Assembly: GCF_014637795.1 (NCBI RefSeq)
Contig: NZ_BMFD01000005.1
Location: 124,001 to 188,000 of the forward strand
Direction of reading: 5' to 3'
Length of the DNA: 64,000 nucleotides
DNA from: Belliella aquatica
GTDB lineage: Bacteria > Bacteroidota > Bacteroidia > Cytophagales > Cyclobacteriaceae
The notes under the pieces are model-generated. The model did no database searches. It was not told where the DNA came from and worked only from the letters and a program-made list of their open reading frames with translations. How positions within the stretch are numbered: the first letter of the stretch is position 1; every line of letters begins with the position of its first letter. The translations under genes were made by a program, and so were the position numbers. Shown in pieces: positions 17,430 through 26,501 of the stretch.

Positions 17430-17853
17430 CAATTTGGTTAGATTTCCATATTTGATATTTCAATGCACCTAATACATAACTACTTAATAAAAACATGACC
17501 AATGGAGCTGATATTTTTGGCCCAGATATTAGTTCACTAGTGAAATTTCCCAAGACATGAACTACTATCAGAAATCCAAGCCCCCAAACCAGCCAGTAAA
17601 ACCCTGTTTGAAATGCCTGAAGTCTGAAATGCTTGATCATTTCATCTTCCTTTTCCTCAGCGGTCAAGATCAAAATAATCGCTCCCATTGCCCAAAAAGC
17701 ATAACCCAAATCTGAAACAGCATCTCCTGTCAGTTTAACTTCTAATAGAGATAGAATTACAATAGCAAGTATTGGAGCTGGAAATAAAAAGTAGGCGAAA
17801 ATTTTCCATTTTTTATTTAATAACGGAACATGTAAAATTTTATCTTTTTCCAT
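17410..17853 (-). CDS. Small four-helix membrane protein upstream of XRE regulator
   Basis: A 147-residue protein with four predicted membrane helices and the motif EEKEDEMIKHFRLQAFQT, shared with its downstream neighbour. It is the first gene of a four-gene operon (two membrane proteins, XRE regulator, exported protein). The promoter at 17872-17903 places transcription start about 12 bases before the ATG, a short leader. Function unknown; the setting suggests a self-regulated membrane module. Confidence 0.75.
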   Translation of the reverse strand: MEKDKILHVPLLNKKWKIFAYFLFPAPILAIVILSLLEVKLTGDAVSDLGYAFWAMGAIILILTAEEKEDEMIKHFRLQAFQTGFYWLVWGLGFLIVVHVLGNFTSELISGPKISAPLVMFLLSSYVLGALKYQIWKSNQIDEHRSK

Positions 17854-17871
17854 AAGTCAAATTTATTTTAC

Positions 17872-17903
17872 CAAATGTAAAACAAACTTTACATAATATC
17901 AAA
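17872..17903 (-). promoter_or_regulatory. Promoter with embedded inverted repeat, XRE operon
   Basis: On the minus strand, TTTG (17900-17903), a 20-base spacer and TACATTTG (17872-17879) form a perfect Bacteroidota promoter. The inverted repeat ATGTAAA-N6-TTTACAT (17875-17894) fills most of the spacer and runs into the -7 box, so a bound dimer would block RNA polymerase. The XRE protein of the same operon is the obvious candidate (inference). Confidence 0.7.
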
Positions 17904-18087
17904 TAGACTTGCTATATTTTTCTTTTATGAAAAACTACCCAAAGCCAATAGCTCAAAATATTACTTATATAATCACTAATTATTCGACTACAAATTTTAT
18001 AATTCTGAGATCAATCAAACGTTTTTTTGATTAATCATCAACAAAAACACCAAATTGCTTAACTTCGAATCAAACCTAGTTTAAACC

Positions 18088-18891
18088 ATGAATTCATCAC
18101 ATAAAATAGCAATCATTGGCTGCGGCAACTTAGGAACTTCCATTGCAAATGGATTACTTGAGCAAGCAGATTTTTCAGCCCAAAACTTACACCTCACGAA
18201 GAGAAACCCAGCCAATCTCTTCTATCTTCAAGATAAAGGTGTTCGCGTTCACTCAGATAATGTGTTAGCTACAAAAGAGTCTGACATTATCATTCTCGGA
18301 GTAAAACCTTATAATGTTGCTGCTATTTTAAAAGAAATCAAACCTGCTTTAGACCCCAAAAAACATACAATTATCTCCTTGGCAACTGGAGTGACTTTGG
18401 ACGAAATGTATGAAGTGGTTTCTTCAGATATGGTGGTGTACCGCGCTATGCCTAACATTGCAGCTGACATCCAAGAATCTATCACTTGTATTTGTGGGAG
18501 AAATAATATCCTTGAATCAGATGAATTGGTAAAGCAACTTTTCAATCATATTGGTTTTTCTATTACAATCGACGAAGCTTTGATGGAAGCAGCTACCGTG
18601 CTTGGTGCTTGTGGGATTGCATACGTCCTCCGCTTTATGCGCGCGATGATCCAAGGTGGAATTCAAATTGGTTTTGATGCTAAAACAGCGAGTCAAATCG
18701 TCAATCAAACCGTCAAAGGAGCAGCAGAATTGATGATTCAAAAAAATATGCATCCAGAAGAAGCGATTGACAAGGTTACGACACCAAAAGGATGTACCAT
18801 TGTCGGACTCAATGAAATGGAACATCAAGGCTTCTCTTCTGCCATGGTGAGAGGCGTCTTAGCTTCCTATGAAAAGATCGCTAAGGATTAA
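18088..18891 (+). CDS. proC: Pyrroline-5-carboxylate reductase
   Basis: ProC catalyses the last step of proline synthesis, reducing 1-pyrroline-5-carboxylate with NAD(P)H. The 267-residue protein opens with the dinucleotide-binding motif IAIIGCGNLGTSIANGLL and continues with LGVKPYNVAAIL, YRAMPNIAA and the C-terminal helical signature TPKGCTIVGLNEMEHQGF. Length is normal. It is monocistronic and faces the end of the addB-like gene 24 bases away. Confidence 0.95.
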   Translation: MNSSHKIAIIGCGNLGTSIANGLLEQADFSAQNLHLTKRNPANLFYLQDKGVRVHSDNVLATKESDIIILGVKPYNVAAILKEIKPALDPKKHTIISLATGVTLDEMYEVVSSDMVVYRAMPNIAADIQESITCICGRNNILESDELVKQLFNHIGFSITIDEALMEAATVLGACGIAYVLRFMRAMIQGGIQIGFDAKTASQIVNQTVKGAAELMIQKNMHPEEAIDKVTTPKGCTIVGLNEMEHQGFSSAMVRGVLASYEKIAKD

Positions 18892-18915
18892 TCAAAATAA
18901 TATTTGATCACTCCA

Positions 18916-21774
18916 TTACCTTCCACAAATCCCAATATAGGGACAATAAGCACATTTCTTTAGGTCATCGGTCTGATTGAATGCAACTTCAGGATCATAA
19001 AGTTCTTCTAATAAACCTCGCAAACCTGCTTCATATTCCTGCTGATAATCCTTGTAATCATTGACCTCAACACCTGCTTTCCGAGACTCTTTTTCCTGTA
19101 GGTAAGGATTAAAATCGTCTTTAAAAATTTCCTTGAAATTGAAAATCGCAGGTTTTAGAGGAAGTGAATTTTCTGGATGCATGGCCTGATAAAGCAAGCC
19201 ATAGTACATGGTTTGCATGGCAGCTTTATTTCTTTTGGAATCATCTCTATCAAATAAGCTAGCTGTGCTAGTGAAATCCTTTTTATCTGCACCTGATTTA
19301 TAATCAATCAATCGGATCGACCCATTTTGTTCATCTACCCTATCTATCAATCCTCTCAAAGATATTAAACGAGGTCCATGGGCAGTATTGATTTCAAATT
19401 GGGCTTGATGGGCCTTTTCCATGGAAACAATTCTGATAGGAGCAGCAGCTTCATCAATTTCCAAAAGTCTAAAAATATACTTCTGCAAAACATCTCTTAC
19501 GATTGCCATCTGACCGCTCAACTTGGTCTCGGCATTTTCTTCAAGATGGTAGAATTTTCTAATTCCCAGTTCGATGGCTGGAAAAACCCACTTTTCCTTT
19601 AAGGCTTTAAAATCACCTTTCTCCAGTGTATCTCTCCTACTTCTTTCCTGAAAACCCTGATATAGAAACTCCATGCTGTAGTGAGCAAGATTCCCAAAAA
19701 CAGCAGCATCAATTTCCTCTTTGACTTCATCTTTCTCACTAATATTGGCTATGTATTGAAGATAAAATTTCAACCTACAATCCAAATGAACGCTCAGCGC
19801 TGAAGGTGAAAAAGCTGTGATTGATTTGCCGTTTTCTTGAACTACATATCGCTCTAAGATTTGTGCTATTTCTGGCTCTTTTTCAATATTGATTTCTCCA
19901 GTATTTTTCAAATCAATAGGAACATAGATCACTTCTTCCTCGTGTGACAAACCCATTTCCACCGTCATTTGCTGAATATAGCGACTCTTTTCACCCGCTT
20001 TTCCTTGGTCTGAGGCAGTCGTATAGATCATGTGGACTTCCTCAGCACTATGTAGCAGACGGTAAAATGTATAAGCATAAATCGCATCATTTTGCTCTTG
20101 AACTGGCAGCCCAAAAGCTCTTCTAATATTGAAGGGAATCATGGAATTTAAGCCTGCAGAAGGTGGAAAACTGTCTTCATTCATATTGCAAATAATGACC
20201 CGCTTAAAATCCAAATTCCTAGATTCCAAAACCCCCATGATTTGTAAACCTTGCAGTGGTTCACCTTCAAATGGCAACTTTACTTCTCTAAAAATCTGTC
20301 TGAATAGTCGAATAAAAAACTCAATATCAACCTTTGTTGCCTGCTCTTGCTCGAATATCGCCTGCAATCTATTCAACTGTTTGAAGCATTGGTAGAGATA
20401 GGATTTCTGAAGCGGTTCTTCCTCCAGCCTGTTAGCCAATTCCTCCATCAGTGTAGCTACATATTCAAAAAGCTTCTCAGAACTGAGTTTCTGGAAGATT
20501 AATTTAAAGAAACCTCCTCCTTGATGCAGGTCTTCTTGAGTAATATAAATCTGATTTTTTTCCTGCATTTCACTCAAAAGATACTTTGTATGCGCTTGAT
20601 TAGCAGATTTCAAATAGATGGATGAAAGCAGATCTTTGACCGCTTTGTGGTAGAATAAGACCTTACCTTCTTCTACCTTAACATAGCGCTGCATCTCCAA
20701 TACTGCCTCCAAAAAAGCATAGACAGGAGCATTTTTGACAGGGTAACCCATTGTCACGTTGACCTTGTCAATCTGAGAAGGGAGCGTATGTAAAATCGGG
20801 AATAACATCTGCTCATCAGGAAGAATAATGACGGTTTCTTCCCAAGCCTTTTCATCTTCTATATCTCCTAGTATAGAACCAACCAAATTGGCTTGATTGG
20901 TTTTTAGGGGTGTGGCATATGTTTGGATTTTTGCATTTCTAGATTGGATATACTCTGGAAGAGTCTCTGGAAACGTTGGTCCGAAAATTTTATCCTTTTG
21001 ATAATCTCTGAAAAATAAGCCAGCTTCTTGATTCTTATCCACCAAATAATACGAGTCAATATCCCAATAAATCTCTGCTTCAAACTCAGATATAAAATGC
21101 TTGATCAACTTTTCCTCCGTCGCTGTAAAAGCATTAAAACCGATGAAAATATGCTTCTTTTCTGGCTTTTCGAGCGCATTTAAATGCTCAGCTACTTTTC
21201 TGTACAGCATTCCAGAATAGGCAAGTCCTGACACATCTAAAGAGGCATGGAAGGAAGCATAAAGTGGGCCGAGCATTTTCCAGAATTTCAAGAATTTCTC
21301 CTGATGACTTTTGTCTTGATGTTGGAAAGAACTCCAAAATTGCTTGATCAAATCAATTTGACTTTCACTTAAGAAACTCAGATCAGATTCTAAATCTTTG
21401 ATTTCAGAGAGGTGATGATACAGCTTGGAGGCATTTGCCATAAACTGATCCAAATCATTGAAATCTTTCAAGATCATTTCACCCCAAAAGAAGAATTTAT
21501 CAAATGGTTCGGGCTCAGGATGAATGCCTTGATAGACCTTGTACAATTCAAAAATCAAAGTCAGGTCATCAGCAGGTCTTTGTCCAGCATACTGATAAAA
21601 TATATCTTCTATTGTCTTGATTTCGGGAAGCCATGTAGGTTCATTGATCAAAGTCCCAAGATGCTGCGTGAAGAAAAGTCCTGCTCGCCTGTTCGGAAGA
21701 ATGATGCAGAGATCTTGAAGATTCTGATGATTGGACAAAATGCTTTGCGCTGTATTTTTTAAAAAACTGTTCAT
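18916..21774 (-). CDS. AddB-like PD-(D/E)XK nuclease subunit
   Basis: About 952 residues. The N-terminus (CIILPNRRAGLFFTQHL) is the inactivated helicase fold of AddB-type proteins. The C-terminal nuclease has GLIDRVDEQNGSIRLIDYKSG, and the iron-sulfur staple is made of an upstream Cys (VHLDCRLKFYL) and C-x2-C-x5-C at the extreme end. Together with the UvrD-like nuclease at 22514-25735 it forms a RecBCD/AddAB-type double-strand-break enzyme. I use the ATG at 21774; the longer frame opens with TTG. A toxin-antitoxin pair lies between the two subunit genes. Confidence 0.88.
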   Translation of the reverse strand: MNSFLKNTAQSILSNHQNLQDLCIILPNRRAGLFFTQHLGTLINEPTWLPEIKTIEDIFYQYAGQRPADDLTLIFELYKVYQGIHPEPEPFDKFFFWGEMILKDFNDLDQFMANASKLYHHLSEIKDLESDLSFLSESQIDLIKQFWSSFQHQDKSHQEKFLKFWKMLGPLYASFHASLDVSGLAYSGMLYRKVAEHLNALEKPEKKHIFIGFNAFTATEEKLIKHFISEFEAEIYWDIDSYYLVDKNQEAGLFFRDYQKDKIFGPTFPETLPEYIQSRNAKIQTYATPLKTNQANLVGSILGDIEDEKAWEETVIILPDEQMLFPILHTLPSQIDKVNVTMGYPVKNAPVYAFLEAVLEMQRYVKVEEGKVLFYHKAVKDLLSSIYLKSANQAHTKYLLSEMQEKNQIYITQEDLHQGGGFFKLIFQKLSSEKLFEYVATLMEELANRLEEEPLQKSYLYQCFKQLNRLQAIFEQEQATKVDIEFFIRLFRQIFREVKLPFEGEPLQGLQIMGVLESRNLDFKRVIICNMNEDSFPPSAGLNSMIPFNIRRAFGLPVQEQNDAIYAYTFYRLLHSAEEVHMIYTTASDQGKAGEKSRYIQQMTVEMGLSHEEEVIYVPIDLKNTGEINIEKEPEIAQILERYVVQENGKSITAFSPSALSVHLDCRLKFYLQYIANISEKDEVKEEIDAAVFGNLAHYSMEFLYQGFQERSRRDTLEKGDFKALKEKWVFPAIELGIRKFYHLEENAETKLSGQMAIVRDVLQKYIFRLLEIDEAAAPIRIVSMEKAHQAQFEINTAHGPRLISLRGLIDRVDEQNGSIRLIDYKSGADKKDFTSTASLFDRDDSKRNKAAMQTMYYGLLYQAMHPENSLPLKPAIFNFKEIFKDDFNPYLQEKESRKAGVEVNDYKDYQQEYEAGLRGLLEELYDPEVAFNQTDDLKKCAYCPYIGICGR

Positions 21775-21985
21775 GGAAGAGATGTTAATAAACAAAAAAA
21801 CGTTAAAAACTTAAGGAATAAAAGTAATTGACATTACTTGACTTGAAATTCAATAAACTTAAGATTCAGATTGATGATTTACCCAATACTTTAAAAAATT
21901 AGAATTATTAAACATCAAAAAAATTTAAATTTCAGCCAACCAATTCACATTATTTTTGATCAAATTTTAATATATTGAAATAATT

Positions 21986-22207
21986 ATGAAACAGGTAACA
22001 CTTAATATTCCCGAAAATCTTTATTCCTTTTTCATGGATTTAGTGAAAAATATGGGAATAGAGAAAATTCAAGAAAAGGAAATCCCTACCAATGATAGTG
22101 ATCTAGAAGTTCCTGCATGGCAGAAAGAGGAAGTTCTTAAAAGAATAGCTTCCATGAAAAAAGATGAATATGTTTCTTGGGAAGACCTTGTTAAGGAAGT
22201 AAAATGA
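21986..22207 (+). CDS. Antitoxin of a type II toxin-antitoxin pair
   Basis: A 73-residue acidic protein with an N-terminal ribbon-like segment (KQVTLNIPENLYSFFMDLVKNMG) and a C-terminal flexible half ending in EDLVKEVK, the layout of small RelB-like antitoxins. Its stop codon overlaps the toxin start (ATGA, 22204-22207), as in most such pairs. A -7-like TATTTTTG lies at 21951-21958, without a clear -33 box. The exact antitoxin family is not recognisable by eye. Confidence 0.75.
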   Translation: MKQVTLNIPENLYSFFMDLVKNMGIEKIQEKEIPTNDSDLEVPAWQKEEVLKRIASMKKDEYVSWEDLVKEVK

Positions 22208-22524
22208 AACCAGATTATACTGTTTTATTTAATCCCTCAGTAGCTCAAGATATTAATAAAAATACTGAGTACTTTTTAAACGTTGTGAAAAATGAAAAAA
22301 TGAAAGAAAAATTCTTAAAATCGATTGAAAAAACGATTTCAAACATAAAATCAAATCCCTTTCACTACCAAATAAGATACTCCAATATAAGATTGATCAA
22401 GGTCAAACCATTCCAGCATCTTTTACACTTTTGGATTGATCAAGAAAAACTTCAATTAAAAATAGAAGGTATTTTTCATCCAAGTCAAAATCCTAGAGAC
22501 TGGGAAAAAAGAATCAATCATTGA
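22204..22524 (+). CDS. RelE/ParE-superfamily toxin
   Basis: The 106-residue basic protein has the RelE/ParE fold signature: an N-terminal strand (YTVLFNPSVAQDINKNTEYF), a long lysine-rich helix pair, then IKSNPFHYQIRYSNIRLIKVKPFQHLLHFWID and a final strand with IFHPSQNPRDWEKR. RelE members cut mRNA on the ribosome and ParE members poison gyrase; which applies cannot be told. The 3' end overlaps the 3' end of the convergent addA-like gene by 11 bases. Confidence 0.87.
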   Translation: MKPDYTVLFNPSVAQDINKNTEYFLNVVKNEKMKEKFLKSIEKTISNIKSNPFHYQIRYSNIRLIKVKPFQHLLHFWIDQEKLQLKIEGIFHPSQNPRDWEKRINH

Positions 22525-25500
22525 TAACAGAGATTATCTCCCCATTTTCTAAATAACATAAATAACCAGATGCAGGCTTTCCAGTGAGTTGAGCAACTAA
22601 ATCCATATACTCTCCGACTTGCTTTTTGTGCTTTTCGTAAGGTTCTCCGGTTTTGAAGTCTACAACCATAGCATGATCTTGTTTGAGAATTATTCGATCA
22701 GGTCTTTTCATTTTTCCTCCCGGAAGGAGAATGCCTTGTTCGGCCAGCAATACCCCATCCGTCTCAAACCAAGATGCAAAAAGGCTGTTAGAAAAGAGTG
22801 CATCAAGCTGTTTTTCAACATCATCCTTTTCCTCAAGCGTCAATCTCCCTTCATAATAAAATGAAGCTAAGTTGAGCTTGGTATCCTCCTTACTTTTTGA
22901 AATTTCAAGAATTTCATGCACCAACAAACCAAAGTTTTGCTTTTTGCGCTGTTCTAAGCCTTCTGCCGAAAAATCAACGGCATACTTTTTTACTTTCAAG
23001 AGCTGTGTCCAATTCTGATAAGACCAACTCAATTGGTTGACAATATTTTCCTTTACTTCTCTTTTTTGATTTATTGGCCAATCGCCTACTTCAAAAACTC
23101 TAGTTTCTGAATTAAAATAATCCGATAAACTGAGTACACCTTCTTCATCCTTGCTATACATCAAGGCTTGTTGGATTTGTACTTGGAGCGAGTTTTGGCT
23201 ATTAATCTTTTCTCTAAAAGGAGCAATTCCTAAAAACACATCTTCTGCTCGTGTTAACGCCACATAGATCATGTTTAAACTATCCAAATAAGCCATAACA
23301 GCTTCCTCTGCATAAATGTCTGCAAAATCAGATTGGGCAAGCTTAGAGCCCAAAGTCAAGGGAATGATTGCATCTAACTGCTTTTCTTTATCTTCAAATG
23401 GAGCCCAAACCACATTTGATTTTTTGTGATCAAAAATATCCCATTTCAAAAATGGCATAATGACTACTTTAAACTGAAGACCTTTGGACTTGTGAATTGT
23501 CAAAATCCTCATGGCGTTATGTCCTTCATGAATCTTCACGGTTCTTTTGCTCTGATGATCTTCCCACCAAGCTAAGAAACCAGCTAAATCTGCTCTGTTA
23601 TTGGTTGTGAAATCATAAATCGCCTCCTTAAATCCAGAGATATAGGCCTTCTCCAATCCAAATCCTTGTAAATCGAGAATTCCGATCAATTCCTCGACCG
23701 CTTCCATCAAGGGCAATTGGAGTAATAACATTTCCTTTTCGACAAACTCAGCAACCTTTTGCTGCAAATGTCCAGGAACTTTACCCAAAGCAAAAAGTTC
23801 ATGATTTACTTCCTCCCCAGCCAAAATAGAGCGATAGTACCACATGGTTTTGAATTGAACCTGATCTTCAGGATTATTCAAATACTTCAATCCTGCGACG
23901 AGCGCTTTCACAGATGCTGCTCTGAAAAGAAACATACTTTCATCAGAGAGCACATCAAAACTGTACGGTGAATCTGTATTTTCGGCTCCAAAAGTCATCA
24001 AAGTATCCGCGATAGCTTCTCCCTCCGCTTTCCTCCGCACCAAGAATGCAATGTCTTTCAAATCGTAGCCCTTATCTTGAAGTTCCATGACCATTTCGGG
24101 TAATTTGGATAAAGCAAGAGCATTAAATTTTCCCTCGTCCTCAAGCTCCTTATCCTCTTCTAGAAAGGAAATTTGAACTTTGCCTTTAAAATCAGAAGCT
24201 GCTTTCTTTTCTGAAATGTGCTGATGAACATCTAAGTAAGCCTTAGTAATAATTCCATCATTAGACCCATAATTTGATCTTAAAACATCTTCAAAGGAAT
24301 TTGAAAGGGCTTTAAAAAGTGAATTATTGAAATTGATAATATTTGGAAGACTTCTATAATTTGTGTCCAAGCTATTACTTTGAACATTTTCTTCTCCAAT
24401 TTCCTCTTCCACTTGCTCTAGGAGCAACTTCATCTCTCCACCTCTCCATCTATAGATAGATTGCTTTACGTCACCTACAAGTAAGTTGGTATGACCTTGT
24501 GCAAGGGAATTTTCCAAAAGCGGCTTAAAACTCGCCCATTGGAATCCTGAAGTATCTTGGAACTCATCAATCAGGTAGTTTCTGTATTGATTGCCGACTT
24601 TTTCATAGATAAACGGGGCGTCATTTTCTTTGGTAATTTCTTTCAGAAATTCATTGGCGTCAGAGATCAAGAGCATATTTTCCTCGTCTTTGAGAGCGGT
24701 AAGTTCTTCCAGCATATTTCTAAAAATCCCAAAAACAAAGATATTCTTCCCAATCATTTCAAGCGTGTTCCACTTGATTTCTAATGGTCGGAATTGTGCG
24801 AGAATCTGTCCTAATCCTTGGTGATAGGATGCGATGATAGCAACCTTACTTTTGCTAGTTTTAGTGTACCAACCTTCTTCATCATGTGCCAAAATTGCTT
24901 GAAGATCTGTCAAGTTCGGAACTGGACAATTTTTATCTCCGAGTTGATCGAATTTTTTGGCAAACGAAGATCCTGAACCTTTAAAATCCGTCCATTCTAA
25001 GCCATTGCCAACTCTGATTTGATTTGCTTGATCCTTGAGTTTAGTGGTGATCTCAATAATCTCAGATCTTCTGATTTTCAGAAAATTCTGAAGTTCGGTG
25101 ATGTTATTTTTATCCTTCAAAAACTCTCTGATTTCGGGAGCGTATTTCTTGAAATCCTCTTGGAATATCTGTCTTCCTAGTTCTTTAATGTTTTTTCTTA
25201 TATCCCAAGATTTCCCATTTTGGATCTGTTCTACAGCATAATCTACGAGCCATTTGTGCAGAAACTCATCATCCATCACCTGCATCACTACCCGATCCAC
25301 TACCCTTTCCAAGACAGCATCCTGATCGAGTTCAACTTCAAATTTGGCATTGAGATCCATCTCTCTTGCAAAAGCACGCACTACCTTTTGAAAAAAGCTA
25401 TCAATCGTACTGACAGAAAATCTAGAATAGTCATGCAAAATCGCTGTAAGGGTCTGTGATGCACGAAGTTTGAGTTCTTCAACAGAAAGTCCAAGTGCAG

Positions 25501-25735
25501 CCATGATTTCACCGTCCATTTTCTCATTTGGCTTGACATCAGTTTTTAAGCGTTTCAATTCTTTAATGATCCGCTCTTTCATTTCCTGAGTAGCCTTATT
25601 GGTAAAAGTTACCGCCAATATAGACCTGAAATTCTCTGGGTTTTTGAGGGCAAGTTTAAGATACTCCATGGTAAGCGTATACGTCTTACCTGAGCCTGCT
25701 GAAGATTTGTAAATGATAAAAGGTCTAGCTGCCAT
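22514..25735 (-). CDS. AddA-like UvrD helicase-nuclease
   Basis: About 1073 residues. Walker A is at the N-terminus (YKSSAGSGKTYTLT), followed by superfamily 1 helicase motifs such as VTFTNKATQEMKER, LIDEFQDTS, LVGDVKQSIYRWRGGE, ILTIHKSKGLQFKVVI and YVALTRAED. The C-terminus carries a RecB-type nuclease with PDRIILKQDHAMVVDFKTG. This is the AddA/RecB-like motor of a break-repair and DNA-degradation complex, partner of the AddB-like protein downstream on the same strand. I use the ATG at 25735 because the upstream alternative at 25741 is TTG. Confidence 0.92.
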   Translation of the reverse strand: MAARPFIIYKSSAGSGKTYTLTMEYLKLALKNPENFRSILAVTFTNKATQEMKERIIKELKRLKTDVKPNEKMDGEIMAALGLSVEELKLRASQTLTAILHDYSRFSVSTIDSFFQKVVRAFAREMDLNAKFEVELDQDAVLERVVDRVVMQVMDDEFLHKWLVDYAVEQIQNGKSWDIRKNIKELGRQIFQEDFKKYAPEIREFLKDKNNITELQNFLKIRRSEIIEITTKLKDQANQIRVGNGLEWTDFKGSGSSFAKKFDQLGDKNCPVPNLTDLQAILAHDEEGWYTKTSKSKVAIIASYHQGLGQILAQFRPLEIKWNTLEMIGKNIFVFGIFRNMLEELTALKDEENMLLISDANEFLKEITKENDAPFIYEKVGNQYRNYLIDEFQDTSGFQWASFKPLLENSLAQGHTNLLVGDVKQSIYRWRGGEMKLLLEQVEEEIGEENVQSNSLDTNYRSLPNIINFNNSLFKALSNSFEDVLRSNYGSNDGIITKAYLDVHQHISEKKAASDFKGKVQISFLEEDKELEDEGKFNALALSKLPEMVMELQDKGYDLKDIAFLVRRKAEGEAIADTLMTFGAENTDSPYSFDVLSDESMFLFRAASVKALVAGLKYLNNPEDQVQFKTMWYYRSILAGEEVNHELFALGKVPGHLQQKVAEFVEKEMLLLQLPLMEAVEELIGILDLQGFGLEKAYISGFKEAIYDFTTNNRADLAGFLAWWEDHQSKRTVKIHEGHNAMRILTIHKSKGLQFKVVIMPFLKWDIFDHKKSNVVWAPFEDKEKQLDAIIPLTLGSKLAQSDFADIYAEEAVMAYLDSLNMIYVALTRAEDVFLGIAPFREKINSQNSLQVQIQQALMYSKDEEGVLSLSDYFNSETRVFEVGDWPINQKREVKENIVNQLSWSYQNWTQLLKVKKYAVDFSAEGLEQRKKQNFGLLVHEILEISKSKEDTKLNLASFYYEGRLTLEEKDDVEKQLDALFSNSLFASWFETDGVLLAEQGILLPGGKMKRPDRIILKQDHAMVVDFKTGEPYEKHKKQVGEYMDLVAQLTGKPASGYLCYLENGEIISVIND

Positions 25736-25802
25736 AGTCAAAAATTAAGATAAGCAAAACAAACCTAATTAGGTTAAATAAAAAAGTGAATGACAGTAGA
25801 TG

Positions 25803-25841
25803 TCATAAAAAAACTCTCTTCAGAAATCTAAAGAGAGTTTT
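25803..25841 (-). terminator. Intrinsic terminator ending the curli operon
   Basis: A perfect 11-bp stem (25810-25820 with 25831-25841) with 10-base loop; on the minus strand it is followed by a T-run. It lies 22 bases after the stop of the last lipoprotein gene. Confidence 0.85.
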
Positions 25842-25862
25842 CTATTAAATATTTTTTTTCAA

Positions 25863-26501
25863 TTATGGCTGAGTCCTGAATGACCAAGTAGGGCTATTTC
25901 CAACATTCCTACCATCTGCCCTTGCCAGTACGTACCAGAAATAAGTAGTATTTGGTTTCAAATCTGAAACTACAACTTCTCTTTGAGTTAGATTATCTCC
26001 AACAGTAATTTGAGATGATGAATTAGATTCAAATAAGAAAACATTATAAGTTAACTCAATATTTCTATTTTGTTGTTCTACGGACCATCTAAATGTAATA
26101 TTAAATGGCTGATTTACTGCACCATTACCTGGGACAGGATCAAAAATTAAGACATTACCAATATTCCTTTCATCTTTTAATAGGAAAAAAGTTGAAAAGG
26201 TGTTTTCATCTGGAAATACGGCCACGTTAACAGTTTGTGTTAAAAACTCCTTTTTTCTTGCTGAGAGATTTATATCTCCTTCTCTAATTTTATCAAAAGA
26301 AAAATTACCCGCAGAGTCAGTCAAAACTGTAGTACTGGCAGGTGAGGTGGTAATCAAAACACCTGACAATGGCTCATATGTCTCACCATCAACAACAGTT
26401 CCCGAAATAGACCCAAACTTATCTATCCCAAACTGCTCATCTTCGCATGATATACAAGCAAAGAGAATTATAAATAATATTAAAATATTAGACTTAGTCA
26501 T
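25863..26501 (-). CDS. Curli-locus lipoprotein with carboxypeptidase-regulatory and Fn3-like domains
   Basis: The 212-residue protein has a lipoprotein signal (FACISC, Cys about 19), a carboxypeptidase-regulatory-like beta sandwich (SGTVVDGETYEPLSGVLITTS ... GNFSFDKI, about 30-110) and a fibronectin III-like C-terminal domain (FDPVPGNGAVNQPFNITFRWSV ... LKPNTTYFWYVLARADG, about 118-212). Its start shares one base with the csgG stop (TAATG), so it is translationally coupled to the curli secretion channel. No E. coli curli gene corresponds to it. A role in anchoring or guiding fibres at the outer membrane is an inference. Confidence 0.75.
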   Translation of the reverse strand: MTKSNILILFIILFACISCEDEQFGIDKFGSISGTVVDGETYEPLSGVLITTSPASTTVLTDSAGNFSFDKIREGDINLSARKKEFLTQTVNVAVFPDENTFSTFFLLKDERNIGNVLIFDPVPGNGAVNQPFNITFRWSVEQQNRNIELTYNVFLFESNSSSQITVGDNLTQREVVVSDLKPNTTYFWYVLARADGRNVGNSPTWSFRTQP

